From contig NZ_LMMT01000040.1 of the NCBI RefSeq assembly GCF_001422365.1, positions 186,789-250,788 on the forward strand: a stretch of 64,000 bases of DNA. Reading direction: 5' to 3'. A program made the position numbers and the translations under genes. Of this stretch, positions 35,319 to 43,850 are shown piece by piece. This DNA is from Pseudorhodoferax sp. Leaf265 (GTDB lineage: Bacteria; Pseudomonadota; Gammaproteobacteria; Burkholderiales; Burkholderiaceae_C). Under the pieces are notes generated by a model that was not told the origin of the DNA, made no database searches, and worked only from the letters and a program-made list of their open reading frames with translations. Each line of letters starts with the position of its first letter. Within the stretch, counting starts at the first letter, position 1.

Positions 35319-35334
35319 AGCCACCAAGGTGGCT
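35319..35334. repeat. 16-base perfect palindrome in the liv promoter region
   Basis: AGCCACCAAGGTGGCT is a perfect palindrome with AA as part of its centre, 85 bases before the livK-like start and about 150 before the divergent MFS start. It could be an operator or a hairpin in the livK leader. A nearby TTGGTGAACAA (35344-35353) resembles GntR operators. Confidence 0.5.
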
Positions 35335-35419
35335 GCACTCTTTTGGTGAACAATGCGGCCCGCCGATGGCGCGCTGGGTGCTCCAGTCCGTCGGCCAGAC
35401 CAACGACTAGGAGATCGAC

Positions 35420-36589
35420 TTGAAACCAACGCTTCTCGCCAGCGCGCTCGCGGCCCTCGCCTTCGGCCTGTCGGCCCCTGCCCAGGCCCAGACCCCGGTC
35501 AAGATCGGCTTCATGGCGGAGCTGTCGGGTCCGCAGGCCGCGCTGGGGCAGGACATGCTGGACGCCTTCATGCTGGTCGTGGAGCAGAACGGCGGCAAGC
35601 TCGGCGATGTGCCCGTCAACGTGCTGCGCCGCGACAGCCAGCTCAAGCCCGAGGTCGCCAACCAGATCGCCGACGAACTCATCGAGAAGGAGAAGGTGCC
35701 CATCGTGGCCGGCATCACCTTCTCCAACATCATGATGGCCGTCAGCAAGAAGCTGACCTCGGCCGGCGTCATCGTGGTCGGCGGCAACGCCGGACCGGCG
35801 CCGCTGGCCGGCGCGCAGTGCGCGGCCAACCTGTTCGTCGTCTCCAAGCAGAACGACCAGTTCGCCGAGGCCATGGGCAAGTACGCCACCGACAAGGGCT
35901 ACAAGCGCATCATCGCGATGACGCCCAACTACCAGGCCGGCAAGGACTACGTGGCCGGCTTCAAGCGCGTCTACAAGACCGCGCTGGCCGACGAGATTTA
36001 CACCCCGCTGAACCAGCTCGACTTTTCGGCCGAGCTTTCGCGCATCGCGGCCGAGAAGCCCGACGCGGTCTACGCCTTCTATCCCGGCGGCCTGGGCGTG
36101 GCCTTCGTGCGCGCCTACCAGCAGGCCGGGCTGACAGCCAAGATCCCGCTGCTGACCGTGTCCACGGCCGACGGCACCACGCTGCCCGCGCTCAAGGACA
36201 GCGCGCTGGGCGTGATGTCGGCCTCCGCCTGGGGCCCGGACTTGCCGACGCCGGCCAACCAGAAGTTCGTGGCCGACTTCGAAGCCAAGTACAAGCGCAC
36301 GCCGTCCGAGTACGCCGCCCAGTCCTACGACGCCGCACTCTTGATCGACTCGGCCCTGCGCAAGACCAAGGGCAGCACCGACAAGGCCACGCTGCAGACG
36401 GCGCTCAAGGCCGCGGACTTCAAGTCCGTGCGCGGCACTTTCAGCTTCGGCGCCAACAACTTCCCGGTGCAGGATTTCTACGTCTTCGAGGTGGCCAAGG
36501 ACGCCAAGGGCAACGCCAACCTCAAGACGGTCAGCAAGCAGCTCACGGCGCACAAGGATGCCTATGTCGGCGAATGCCCCATGAAGTGA
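35420..36589 (+). CDS. Branched-chain-amino-acid-type ABC binding protein (LivK-like)
   Basis: A 389-residue type I periplasmic binding protein with a signal peptide (KPTLLASALAALAFGLSAPAQA), then VKIGFMAELSGPQAALGQDMLDAF, the HAAT family start, and FDAALLIDSAL-like features near the end (SYDAALLIDSALRKT). It starts at TTG (35420): AGGAG lies six bases before it and no ATG gives the signal peptide. It leads livHMGF. The ligand cannot be read from sequence; the downstream aminotransferase and dehydrogenase suggest an amino or hydroxy acid, not necessarily leucine. Confidence 0.9.
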   Translation: MKPTLLASALAALAFGLSAPAQAQTPVKIGFMAELSGPQAALGQDMLDAFMLVVEQNGGKLGDVPVNVLRRDSQLKPEVANQIADELIEKEKVPIVAGITFSNIMMAVSKKLTSAGVIVVGGNAGPAPLAGAQCAANLFVVSKQNDQFAEAMGKYATDKGYKRIIAMTPNYQAGKDYVAGFKRVYKTALADEIYTPLNQLDFSAELSRIAAEKPDAVYAFYPGGLGVAFVRAYQQAGLTAKIPLLTVSTADGTTLPALKDSALGVMSASAWGPDLPTPANQKFVADFEAKYKRTPSEYAAQSYDAALLIDSALRKTKGSTDKATLQTALKAADFKSVRGTFSFGANNFPVQDFYVFEVAKDAKGNANLKTVSKQLTAHKDAYVGECPMK

Positions 36590-36596
36590 GCCGGGC

Positions 36597-37514
36597 TTGA
36601 TCTGGAGCCTGTTCTTCTCCCAGCTGCTGAACGGGGTGCAGCTCGGGATGCTGTTGTTCCTGCTGTCGGCCGGCCTCACGCTGGTGTTCGGCATCATGAA
36701 CTTCATCAACCTCGCGCACGGCTCGTTCTACATGCTGGGCGCCTACTTCGCGGCGGCTGCGCTGGCGCGCACGGATTCGTTCCTCCTTGCCGGCCTGGCC
36801 GGCATCGGCGGCGCCATGGCGCTCGCCTTCGCGATCGAGCGGCTGGCGCTGCGCCGGCTCTACACGCGCGACCACCTGGACCAGGTGCTGGCCACGCTGG
36901 GCCTGATCATGTTCTTCAACGAGGTGGTGCGCATGGTCTGGGGCTCGCAGCCCGTGTTCACGGCGCAACCGGCCTGGCTCAACGGCTCGCTGCAGTTCGG
37001 CGACTTCAGCTACCCGGCCTACCGGCTCATGATCATCGTGGCCGGGCTGCTGGTGGCGGCCGGCATCCACCTGCTGATCCACCGCACGCGCGTGGGCATG
37101 CTGGTGCGCGCCAGTTCCACGCACCCCGATACCGTGGCCGCGCTGGGCGTCAACGCGCGGCTGCTCAACACCTTGCTGTTTTCGGTCGGCGCGGGCCTGG
37201 CGGCGCTGGCCGGCTGGCTGGTCGGTCCCATCGTGTCGGTGCAGTCGGGCATGGGCGACAACGTGCTGATCCTCGCGCTGGTGGTCATCGTGATCGGCGG
37301 CATCGGCTCCATCCGCGGCGCCTTCCATGCGGCGCTGCTGGTGGGCCTGGTCGACACCATGGGCCGGGCGTACATGCCGCAGATCACGCGGCAGTTCTTC
37401 GAGCGCAGCGTGGCCGATGCGGCCGGGCCGGCGTTGGCCTCCATGCTGATCTACCTGTTCATGGCGCTGATCCTCGCCGTCAAGCCGACCGGCCTGTTCC
37501 CGGTGAAGCGTTGA
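36597..37514 (+). CDS. Liv-type ABC permease (LivH-like)
   Basis: A 305-residue inner-membrane permease of the LivH family with eight or so hydrophobic segments: VFGIMNFINLAHGSFYMLGAY near the N-terminus and LALVVIVIGGIGSIRGAF near the C-terminus. It starts at TTG (36597), seven bases after livK, with only a weak AGTGAG site. It overlaps or abuts livM. Confidence 0.92.
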   Translation: MIWSLFFSQLLNGVQLGMLLFLLSAGLTLVFGIMNFINLAHGSFYMLGAYFAAAALARTDSFLLAGLAGIGGAMALAFAIERLALRRLYTRDHLDQVLATLGLIMFFNEVVRMVWGSQPVFTAQPAWLNGSLQFGDFSYPAYRLMIIVAGLLVAAGIHLLIHRTRVGMLVRASSTHPDTVAALGVNARLLNTLLFSVGAGLAALAGWLVGPIVSVQSGMGDNVLILALVVIVIGGIGSIRGAFHAALLVGLVDTMGRAYMPQITRQFFERSVADAAGPALASMLIYLFMALILAVKPTGLFPVKR

Positions 37515-37516
37515 CG

Positions 37517-38479
37517 ATGTTTCCCGAAAACCTGTCGTGGCGCTCGCCACGCGCCTGGCTGGCCTGCGCCATCGTGCTGCTGATGCTGCTCGTGCCGCTG
37601 TTCGCGCAATGGGCCGGCTCCAGCTTCTACCTCGGCTTCGCCACGCGCATCGTGGTGTTCGCCATTGCGGCCAGCGGGCTCAACCTGGTGCTGGGTTATG
37701 GCGGCATGGTCAGCCTGGGCCATGCGCTGTACGTGGGCCTGGGCGCCTACGTGGTCGGCATCGCGGCCTTCCATGGGCTTGCGAACGGCTGGGCTCAGCT
37801 CGGCATCGCGCTGGTGCTGGCGGCCGGCGTGGCGGCCATCACCGGCCTGGTGTCGCTGCGCACGCGCGGCATCGGCTTCATCATGATCACGCTGGCCTTC
37901 GGCCAGATGTTCTATTTCCTGGCCGTGAGCCTCAAGCCCTACGGCGGCGACGACGGCCTGCCGCTCGCCGAGCGCAGCCAGCTCACGCCGCTGCCCGCGC
38001 TGGACGGCAAGGTGGCGCTGTACTACCTCGCACTGGCCGTGCTGTTCACGGTGATGCTGCTGGTCTGGCGCGCCGTGCACAGCCGCTTCGGCATGGTGCT
38101 GCGCGGCTTCCATGCCAACGAGCGGCGCATGCTGGCGGCCGGCCATCCGCGGCTGCGCTACCAGCTCACGGCCTATGTGCTGTCGGCCCTGGTCTGCACG
38201 CTGGCCGGCGTGCTGCAGGGCAACCTCACGGCCTTCGCCTCGCCCTCCTACCTGTCCTGGCAGGCCTCGGGCGAGCTGATCCTGATCGTGGTGCTGGGCG
38301 GGATGGGCACGGTCATGGGGCCGCTGGTCGGCGCCGTGGTGCTGCTGGTCCTCGAAGAGATGTTGTCGGGTTGGACGCAGCACTGGATGGCCATCCTGGG
38401 ACCGTTGATCCTGCTCGTCGCGCTGGTGTCGCGGCGCGGCATCTGGGGCGTGGTCATGCAGTGGGAGAAGCGCGCATGA
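37517..38479 (+). CDS. Liv-type ABC permease (LivM-like)
   Basis: A 320-residue permease of the LivM family: ASGLNLVLGYGGMVSLGHALYVGLGAY and VVLGGMGTVMGPLVGAVVLLVLEEML are typical. Two starts compete: a TTG at 37511 that overlaps the livH stop, and the ATG at 37517, which has GGTGAAG eight bases upstream and is chosen. It overlaps livG by four bases (ATGA). Confidence 0.92.
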   Translation: MFPENLSWRSPRAWLACAIVLLMLLVPLFAQWAGSSFYLGFATRIVVFAIAASGLNLVLGYGGMVSLGHALYVGLGAYVVGIAAFHGLANGWAQLGIALVLAAGVAAITGLVSLRTRGIGFIMITLAFGQMFYFLAVSLKPYGGDDGLPLAERSQLTPLPALDGKVALYYLALAVLFTVMLLVWRAVHSRFGMVLRGFHANERRMLAAGHPRLRYQLTAYVLSALVCTLAGVLQGNLTAFASPSYLSWQASGELILIVVLGGMGTVMGPLVGAVVLLVLEEMLSGWTQHWMAILGPLILLVALVSRRGIWGVVMQWEKRA

Positions 38480-39222
38480 GCACGCCGCTGCTGCGCGTGG
38501 AAGGCCTGGTCAAGCGCTTCGGCGGCCTCACCGCGACCGACCGGCTGGCGCTGTCCCTGGCGCCGGGCGAGACCCATGCGCTGATCGGCCCGAACGGCGC
38601 CGGCAAGACCACGGTCATGGGCCAGCTGACCGGCGAGCTGCTGCCCGACGCCGGCCGCGTGCTCTACGACGGCCAGGACATCACGCGCTGGCCCGTGCCC
38701 CGGCGCGCGCTGGCCGGCATCGCGCGCAGCTACCAGATCACGCAGCTGCTGCACGGCTTCTCGGTCCTGGAGAACGTGATGCTCGTGGTGCAGGCCCGCA
38801 GCGGCCATTCCTTCGGCGCCTGGACGCCCGTGCGCCGCCAGCGCGCGCTGACCGAACCCGCCCTGCAGGCCCTGGCCCAGGCCGGCCTGGCCGAGCGCGC
38901 GCAGGACGACGTGATGGCCTTGGCCCATGGCGAGCACCGTCAGCTGGAACTGGCCATGGCCCTGGCCATGCAGCCGCGCCTGCTGCTGCTGGACGAACCG
39001 CTGGCCGGCATGAGCCAGGGCGAGTCGGCCCGCATGGTCGCACTGCTGCAAGGCCTCAAGGGCCGCTACACCATGCTGCTCGTGGAGCACGACATGCAGG
39101 CCGTGTTCAGCCTCGCCGACCGCGTGAGCGTGCTGGTCTACGGCCGCGCCATCGCCTGCGGTACGCCGGGCGAGGTGCAGGCCGATCCGGCGGTGCGCCA
39201 GGCCTACCTCGGGGACGATTGA
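38476..39222 (+). CDS. Liv-type ABC ATPase (LivG-like)
   Basis: A 248-residue ATPase with Walker A GPNGAGKTT, a Q-loop in YQITQLLHGFSVLENVM, a signature region shifted to ALAHGEHRQLELAMAL (the LivG form in place of LSGGQ) and Walker B LLLLDEPLAGMSQGE, H-loop VEHDM. The ATG overlaps the livM stop and the stop overlaps livF, so all are coupled. Confidence 0.93.
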   Translation: MSTPLLRVEGLVKRFGGLTATDRLALSLAPGETHALIGPNGAGKTTVMGQLTGELLPDAGRVLYDGQDITRWPVPRRALAGIARSYQITQLLHGFSVLENVMLVVQARSGHSFGAWTPVRRQRALTEPALQALAQAGLAERAQDDVMALAHGEHRQLELAMALAMQPRLLLLDEPLAGMSQGESARMVALLQGLKGRYTMLLVEHDMQAVFSLADRVSVLVYGRAIACGTPGEVQADPAVRQAYLGDD

Positions 39223-39929
39223 TGGCGCTGCTCCAAGTCCAGGGCCTGCAGGCCGGTTACGGCGCCAGCCGCGTGCTGCACGGCATCGACCTCACCGTCG
39301 GCGACGGGTGCATCGTCACGCTGCTGGGCAAGAACGGCATGGGCAAGACCACCACGCTCAAGAGCGTGATGGGCCTCGTGCCCAAGCAGGCCGGCAGCGT
39401 GCAGTTCGCCGGGCGCGACACCACGCGCATGGCCGCCTTCGAGGCCGCGCGCCTGGGGCTGGGCTGGGTGCCCGAAGGCCGCCAGGTCTTCCCCACGCTC
39501 ACGGTGCAGGAGAACCTCGTGGCCACGGCCGCCAACCGGCATGGCGCGGCCGAGCCCTTCACCTTGCAGCGCGTCTACGATTTCTTTCCGCGCCTGGCCG
39601 AGCGCGCCGGCAACCTGGGCAACCAGCTCTCGGGCGGCGAGCAGCAGATGCTCGCCATCGGCCGCGCGCTGATGACCAACCCCCGGCTGCTGATCCTGGA
39701 CGAGGCCACCGAAGGCCTGGCACCGCTGGTGCGCGCCGAGATCTGGCGCGTGCTGGCCGCGCTGCGCGCCACCGGCATGGCCATGCTGGTGGTGGACAAG
39801 AACCTGGGCGCGCTGCTGGCGCTGGCCGACCAGCATGTGGTGCTGGAAAAGGGCCGCATCGTCTGGCAGGGCGACGGCGCCGCGCTGCAGGCGGACCGCG
39901 CCACCGTCCAGGGCCACCTGGGCATCTGA
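39222..39929 (+). CDS. Liv-type ABC ATPase (LivF-like)
   Basis: A 235-residue ATPase: Walker A GKNGMGKTT, WVPEGRQVFPTLTVQENL (LivF hallmark), signature LSGGEQQMLAIGRAL, Walker B LLILDEATEGLAP. The ATG at 39222 overlaps the livG stop (TGATG). H-loop position reads VVDKNL with Lys-Asn instead of the usual VEQN-H form (LLVVDKNLGALL), a variation seen in some LivF proteins. Confidence 0.93.
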   Translation: MALLQVQGLQAGYGASRVLHGIDLTVGDGCIVTLLGKNGMGKTTTLKSVMGLVPKQAGSVQFAGRDTTRMAAFEAARLGLGWVPEGRQVFPTLTVQENLVATAANRHGAAEPFTLQRVYDFFPRLAERAGNLGNQLSGGEQQMLAIGRALMTNPRLLILDEATEGLAPLVRAEIWRVLAALRATGMAMLVVDKNLGALLALADQHVVLEKGRIVWQGDGAALQADRATVQGHLGI

Positions 39930-39986
39930 GTCGCTTGATCACAATGGCGCATGTAACATTAGCACCATAGGGGTGAACAGCTGCTT

Positions 39987-41384
39987 ATGATCAAAAGCAC
40001 TGCCACCTCGTCACTCATTAGCATGTCCAGCAGCGCCATTTCCCCCGACCGCATCGCCCAACTCACGGCCCGCGAGCGCGCGCGCTTCGCCGCCGCGCGC
40101 CCGCGCAGCGCCGCGCTCGCCGCGCGCAACGCCGAGCACCTGCTGTTCGGCGTGCCGCTGCACTGGATGAGCGACTGGGGCACGCCCTTCGCTTTGCACG
40201 TGGCCGAGGCCCGCGGCGCGCAGCTGACCGACGTGGATGGCCACCGGCTCGTGGACTTCTGCCTGGGCGACACCGGCGCCATGTTCGGCCATTCCCCGGC
40301 GCCCGTGGTCACGGCGCTGCAGGCCCAGGCCGCGCGCGGCCTGACGGCCATGCTGGCCAGCGAAGACGCGGCCGCCGTCGGCGAGCTGCTGGCCACGCGC
40401 TTCGGCCTGCCGCGCTGGCAGTTCGCGATGACGGCCACCGATGCCAACCGCTTCCTGCTGCGCTGGCTGCGCGCCGTGACCGGCCGCTCCGTGCTGCTGG
40501 TGTTCAACGGCTGCTACCACGGCACCGTGGACGACGTCTTCGTCGACCTCGTGGACGGCCAACCGGTGCAACGCGCAAGCCTGCTCGGCCAGGTGCACGA
40601 TCTCACGCAGACCACGCGCGTGGTCGAGTTCAACGACCTGGCCGCACTGGAGGCGGCGCTCGCGCCCGGCGACGTGGCCTGCGTGCTGGCCGAGCCCGTC
40701 ATGACCAACATCGGCATGGTGCTGCCCGAGCCCGGCTTCTGGCCGGCTGCGGCCGAACTGGTCCGCCGCCACGGCAGCCTGCTGGTGCTGGACGAGACCC
40801 ACACCATCAGCAGCGGCCCCGGCGGCTACGCGCGTGCCCACGGCCTGGCGCCCGACGCGCTGGTGCTCGGCAAGCCGCTGGGCGGCGGCATGCCCTGCGC
40901 GGCCTATGGCTTCACGGCCGAACTGGCGGCGCGCTGCGAGGCTGCCAAGCGCGCCGCGCCGCCCGGCCACTCGGGCATCGGCACCACGCTCACGGCCAAC
41001 CTGCTGGCCATGGCCGCGATGCGCGCCACGCTGTCCACGCTGATGACGGACGCCGTCTACCAACCCATGCTGGCGCTGGCCGGCGAACTGGCGCAAGGCC
41101 TGCGCGGCGCCATCGCACGGCACGGCCTGCCCTGGTGCGTGAGCCAGGTCGGTGCGCGTGCCGAATTCCAGTTCTGCGCCCGGCCGCCGCGCAACGGCAG
41201 CGAAGCCGCAGCCGCCATGGACGACGCGCTCGAACACCTGCTGCACCTGGCGCTATTGAACCGCGGCGTGCTGATCACGCCCTTCCACAACATGATGCTG
41301 GTCTGCCCCGAGACCAGCACAGCCGACGTCGCGCGCCTCGTCGAGGCCTTCGACGCCGTGCTGGCCGAACTCATCGCCCCCTGA
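39987..41384 (+). CDS. Class III aminotransferase (HemL-like), substrate unknown
   Basis: A 465-residue PLP enzyme in the glutamate-1-semialdehyde-aminomutase group: FGVPLHWMSDW, a DTGAMFGHS substrate region, GCYHGTVDDVF, LVLDETHTIS and the Schiff-base Lys in LVLGKPLGGGMPCAAYGF. The usual phosphate-cup motif (SGTEA) is replaced by ATDAN (MTATDANRF), which marks a subfamily distinct from true HemL. It follows livF by 57 bases and precedes a GntR gene by two, so it probably transaminates the transported compound. The ATG at 40023 is an equally possible start; neither has a clear ribosome site. Confidence 0.87.
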   Translation: MIKSTATSSLISMSSSAISPDRIAQLTARERARFAAARPRSAALAARNAEHLLFGVPLHWMSDWGTPFALHVAEARGAQLTDVDGHRLVDFCLGDTGAMFGHSPAPVVTALQAQAARGLTAMLASEDAAAVGELLATRFGLPRWQFAMTATDANRFLLRWLRAVTGRSVLLVFNGCYHGTVDDVFVDLVDGQPVQRASLLGQVHDLTQTTRVVEFNDLAALEAALAPGDVACVLAEPVMTNIGMVLPEPGFWPAAAELVRRHGSLLVLDETHTISSGPGGYARAHGLAPDALVLGKPLGGGMPCAAYGFTAELAARCEAAKRAAPPGHSGIGTTLTANLLAMAAMRATLSTLMTDAVYQPMLALAGELAQGLRGAIARHGLPWCVSQVGARAEFQFCARPPRNGSEAAAAMDDALEHLLHLALLNRGVLITPFHNMMLVCPETSTADVARLVEAFDAVLAELIAP

Positions 41385-41386
41385 CG

Positions 41387-42049
41387 ATGCCCCCAGAGCC
41401 CGCTGCCCCCGCCACCCAGCAGGACACCATCTACGCGCAGCTGCGCCAATGGGTCACGGTCGGCCGCTTCCAGCCCGGCGAGCGGCTCAAGATCCGCGAG
41501 CTGGCCGAGCGCCTGGGCTGCGGCCTCATGCCGGTGCGCGCTGCGCTGCAGCGCCTGGCGGCCGAAGGCGCGCTGCGCAACGTGCCCAATGCCGGCGTGG
41601 TCGTGCCCAAGCTCTCGCCGGCCGAGTTCGACGACCTCGTGCAGATGCGCATGCTGCTGGAGGGCGAGGCCGCCGAGCGCGGCGCGCTGCGCATCGACGA
41701 GCCCGGCCGCGCCGCGCTCGTGGCGCTGGGCGCAAGCATGCGCGAGGCGCTGGCGCAGAACAACGCGGCCGGCTACCTGGCCGCCAACGAGGATTTCCAG
41801 GTGCGGCTGTACCGCGCCGCCGGCTCGCCGCTGCTGTTCGACCTCATCGAGACGCTGTGGCTCAAGGCCGGCCCGGTGTCCAATCGCCTGTTCGAGGCGC
41901 CCGAAGCCGCCGTGGCGCTCAAGGACGCGCACGAGCCCACGCTCGCCGCGCTGGCGCGCCACGACCCCGTGGGCGTGCGCCTGGCCGTGGAGCGCGACCT
42001 GTTCATCGCCAGCCAGTTCATCCGCCGGCGCCTGCGCGCCATCCGCTAG
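41387..42049 (+). CDS. GntR-family (FCD) regulator of the liv-aminotransferase cluster
   Basis: A 220-residue regulator: GntR winged helix (TIYAQLRQWVTVGRFQPGERLKIRELAERLGCGLMPVRAALQRL, features only) and FCD domain. It begins two bases after the aminotransferase stop with ATG 41387, so it is in the same transcript and probably regulates it. The effector is likely the pathway's substrate or product (inference). Confidence 0.9.
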   Translation: MPPEPAAPATQQDTIYAQLRQWVTVGRFQPGERLKIRELAERLGCGLMPVRAALQRLAAEGALRNVPNAGVVVPKLSPAEFDDLVQMRMLLEGEAAERGALRIDEPGRAALVALGASMREALAQNNAAGYLAANEDFQVRLYRAAGSPLLFDLIETLWLKAGPVSNRLFEAPEAAVALKDAHEPTLAALARHDPVGVRLAVERDLFIASQFIRRRLRAIR

Positions 42050-42166
42050 ACATGAGCCCACCCCTGGCGTGGCCTGCTCCGCGGCCTTCGGAACCTCTGG
42101 AGACGAGCCCGGTTCTGACGCTGTCGTAACGCACGACGCACCCACGAATCTTCCGAAGGAAACACC

Positions 42167-42844
42167 ATGGAACCCGACGCGCTCGAATCCGCGCAACTGC
42201 TGGTGCGCCGCGCCGGCCGCGCGCTGGCCCGGCACGGCCTGCTGCACGCCTACGGCCACTGCAGCATGCGGCTCGATGCCGACCACTTCCTGGTCTGCGC
42301 CAGCCAGCCGCCTGGCACCATCGGTTTCGGCGTGCCGGGCACGGTGGTGCCGCTGGCCGGCGAGTTCCCCGACGACCTGCTGGGCGAGGTGCGCATCCAC
42401 CGCGCCATCTACCGCCGCCGACCCGACATCGGCGGCGTGGTGCGCGCCATGCCGCCCAAGACCATGTCGCTGTCCACGCTGCGACGCACGCCGCGCGTGC
42501 TGCACGGCATGGGCAGCTACTTCCATCCCGGCACACCGCTCTGGGACGACGTGCAGCTGCTGCGCTCGGACGCCCAGGCCGAGGCCCTGGTGACGCAGAT
42601 GGGCAATGCACCGGCCGTCGTCATGCGCGGCAATGGCGTGGTGGTGGCCGGCCCCAGCCTGCCCGACGCCGTGGTGCTGACCTGGTACCTGGAGGACGCC
42701 GCCCGCATCGAACTGGACTGCGCTGCCGCAGGCGGCACGCCTGTCGAGCTCACCGCCGACGAAGCCACGCGCCGCGCCACGCGCGCCGGCCGCATCTTCG
42801 AACGCATGTGGGACCACCTTTCGCACGGAGATCCCGAAGTTTGA
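42167..42844 (+). CDS. Class II aldolase/adducin-like protein lacking metal ligands
   Basis: A 225-residue protein with the class II aldolase fold signature: AYGHCSMRL near the N-terminus, GEVRIHRAIYRRRPDIGGVV, and RGNGVVVAGPSLPDAVVLTWYLEDAARIE near the end. Family enzymes hold zinc by an HxH pair after 'VV' and a His in 'RNHG'. Here these positions read R93-A-M95 and RGNG (Asn156), so all three ligands are gone, while the acid Glu74 remains. It could be a metal-free decarboxylase or aldolase, or a non-catalytic partner. AAGGAAA lies nine bases before the ATG. It overlaps the next gene by four bases. Confidence 0.85.
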   Translation: MEPDALESAQLLVRRAGRALARHGLLHAYGHCSMRLDADHFLVCASQPPGTIGFGVPGTVVPLAGEFPDDLLGEVRIHRAIYRRRPDIGGVVRAMPPKTMSLSTLRRTPRVLHGMGSYFHPGTPLWDDVQLLRSDAQAEALVTQMGNAPAVVMRGNGVVVAGPSLPDAVVLTWYLEDAARIELDCAAAGGTPVELTADEATRRATRAGRIFERMWDHLSHGDPEV

Positions 42845-43782
42845 ACACCACAGACCCAACCCCCATCGCCGTGCTCGGCGCAGGCGTCATCGGCGCCGCC
42901 TGGGCGGCCTTCTTCGCGCTGGCCGGCCGTACGGTGCGCGTGGCCGACCCCGCACCCGACGCACAGCAGCGCCTGGACGACATGCTCGCGCGCGCCCGCC
43001 CCGCCATGCAGGCGCTGGGCCTGCTGCACGACCAACCCACGCTGCCGCGCCTGTGCGCCGGCATCGAGGAGGCCGTGCAAGGCGTCGGTGCCATCCAGGA
43101 GGCCCTGCCGGAACAGCTGGAGCTCAAGCGCGCCGCCTACTGCGCCGTGGAGGCTGCGGCGCCGGCAGATGCCTTGCTGATGTCCAGTTCCTCGGGCCTG
43201 ATGCCCACGTTGCTGCAGCAGGGCCTGGCGCATCCGGAGCGCCTGCTGGTCGCCCATCCCTGCAACCCGGCCTACCTGATGCCGCTGGTGGAACTGGTCG
43301 GCGGCCAGGCCACCAGCGCCGAGGCCATGGACCGGGCCGAGGCCTTCTACCGCGCGCTGGGCAAACAGACCGTGCGCCTGCAGCGCGAGGCCACGGGCCA
43401 CCTCGTCAACCGCCTGCAGGCCGCGCTGTGGCGCGAGGCCGTGCACCTGGTCGCCGGCGGCTACGCCAGCGTGGCCGACGTGGACCGCGCCGTGACCGAG
43501 GGCCTGGGCGCGCGCTGGACCGTCTGCGGCCCGCACACGATCTTCCACCTTTCGGGCGGCCCGCGCGGCATGGAAGCCTTCCTGGAGCGGCTGGGCCCGG
43601 CCGTGGAAAGCTGGTGGGCCGACCTGGGCCAGCCCAGCCTGGACGCGGACACGCGCGCCAAGCTCGTCGCGCAGATGCAGGAGGCCGCTGCCGGCCGCAG
43701 CACCGAGGCCATGGCCGGGCAGCGCGACGCCCACATGCTGCGCGTGATGCGGCTGCTGCAGGGCAATCCTCCACCGACCTGA
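42841..43782 (+). CDS. 3-hydroxyacyl-CoA / L-carnitine-type dehydrogenase
   Basis: A 313-residue NAD-dependent dehydrogenase of the 3HCDH/lambda-crystallin group. The Rossmann motif GAGVIG lies near residue 13, ADPAPDA binds the ribose, MSSSSGLMPTLLQ and VAHPCNPAYLMPLVELV carry the catalytic His-Glu region, and GHLVNRLQAALWREAVHLV follows. The pattern resembles L-carnitine or L-gulonate 3-dehydrogenases more than fatty-acid enzymes. It starts at TTG 42841, overlapping the aldolase stop (TTGA). It should oxidise the 3-hydroxy group of the pathway's acid. Confidence 0.88.
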   Translation: MNTTDPTPIAVLGAGVIGAAWAAFFALAGRTVRVADPAPDAQQRLDDMLARARPAMQALGLLHDQPTLPRLCAGIEEAVQGVGAIQEALPEQLELKRAAYCAVEAAAPADALLMSSSSGLMPTLLQQGLAHPERLLVAHPCNPAYLMPLVELVGGQATSAEAMDRAEAFYRALGKQTVRLQREATGHLVNRLQAALWREAVHLVAGGYASVADVDRAVTEGLGARWTVCGPHTIFHLSGGPRGMEAFLERLGPAVESWWADLGQPSLDADTRAKLVAQMQEAAAGRSTEAMAGQRDAHMLRVMRLLQGNPPPT

Positions 43783-43850
43783 GGATTGCGCTCGCGCGTG
43801 GGCGCCGCACAATCGCGGCACGGCCACCGATGCCGTGCAAGGAGCCCACG

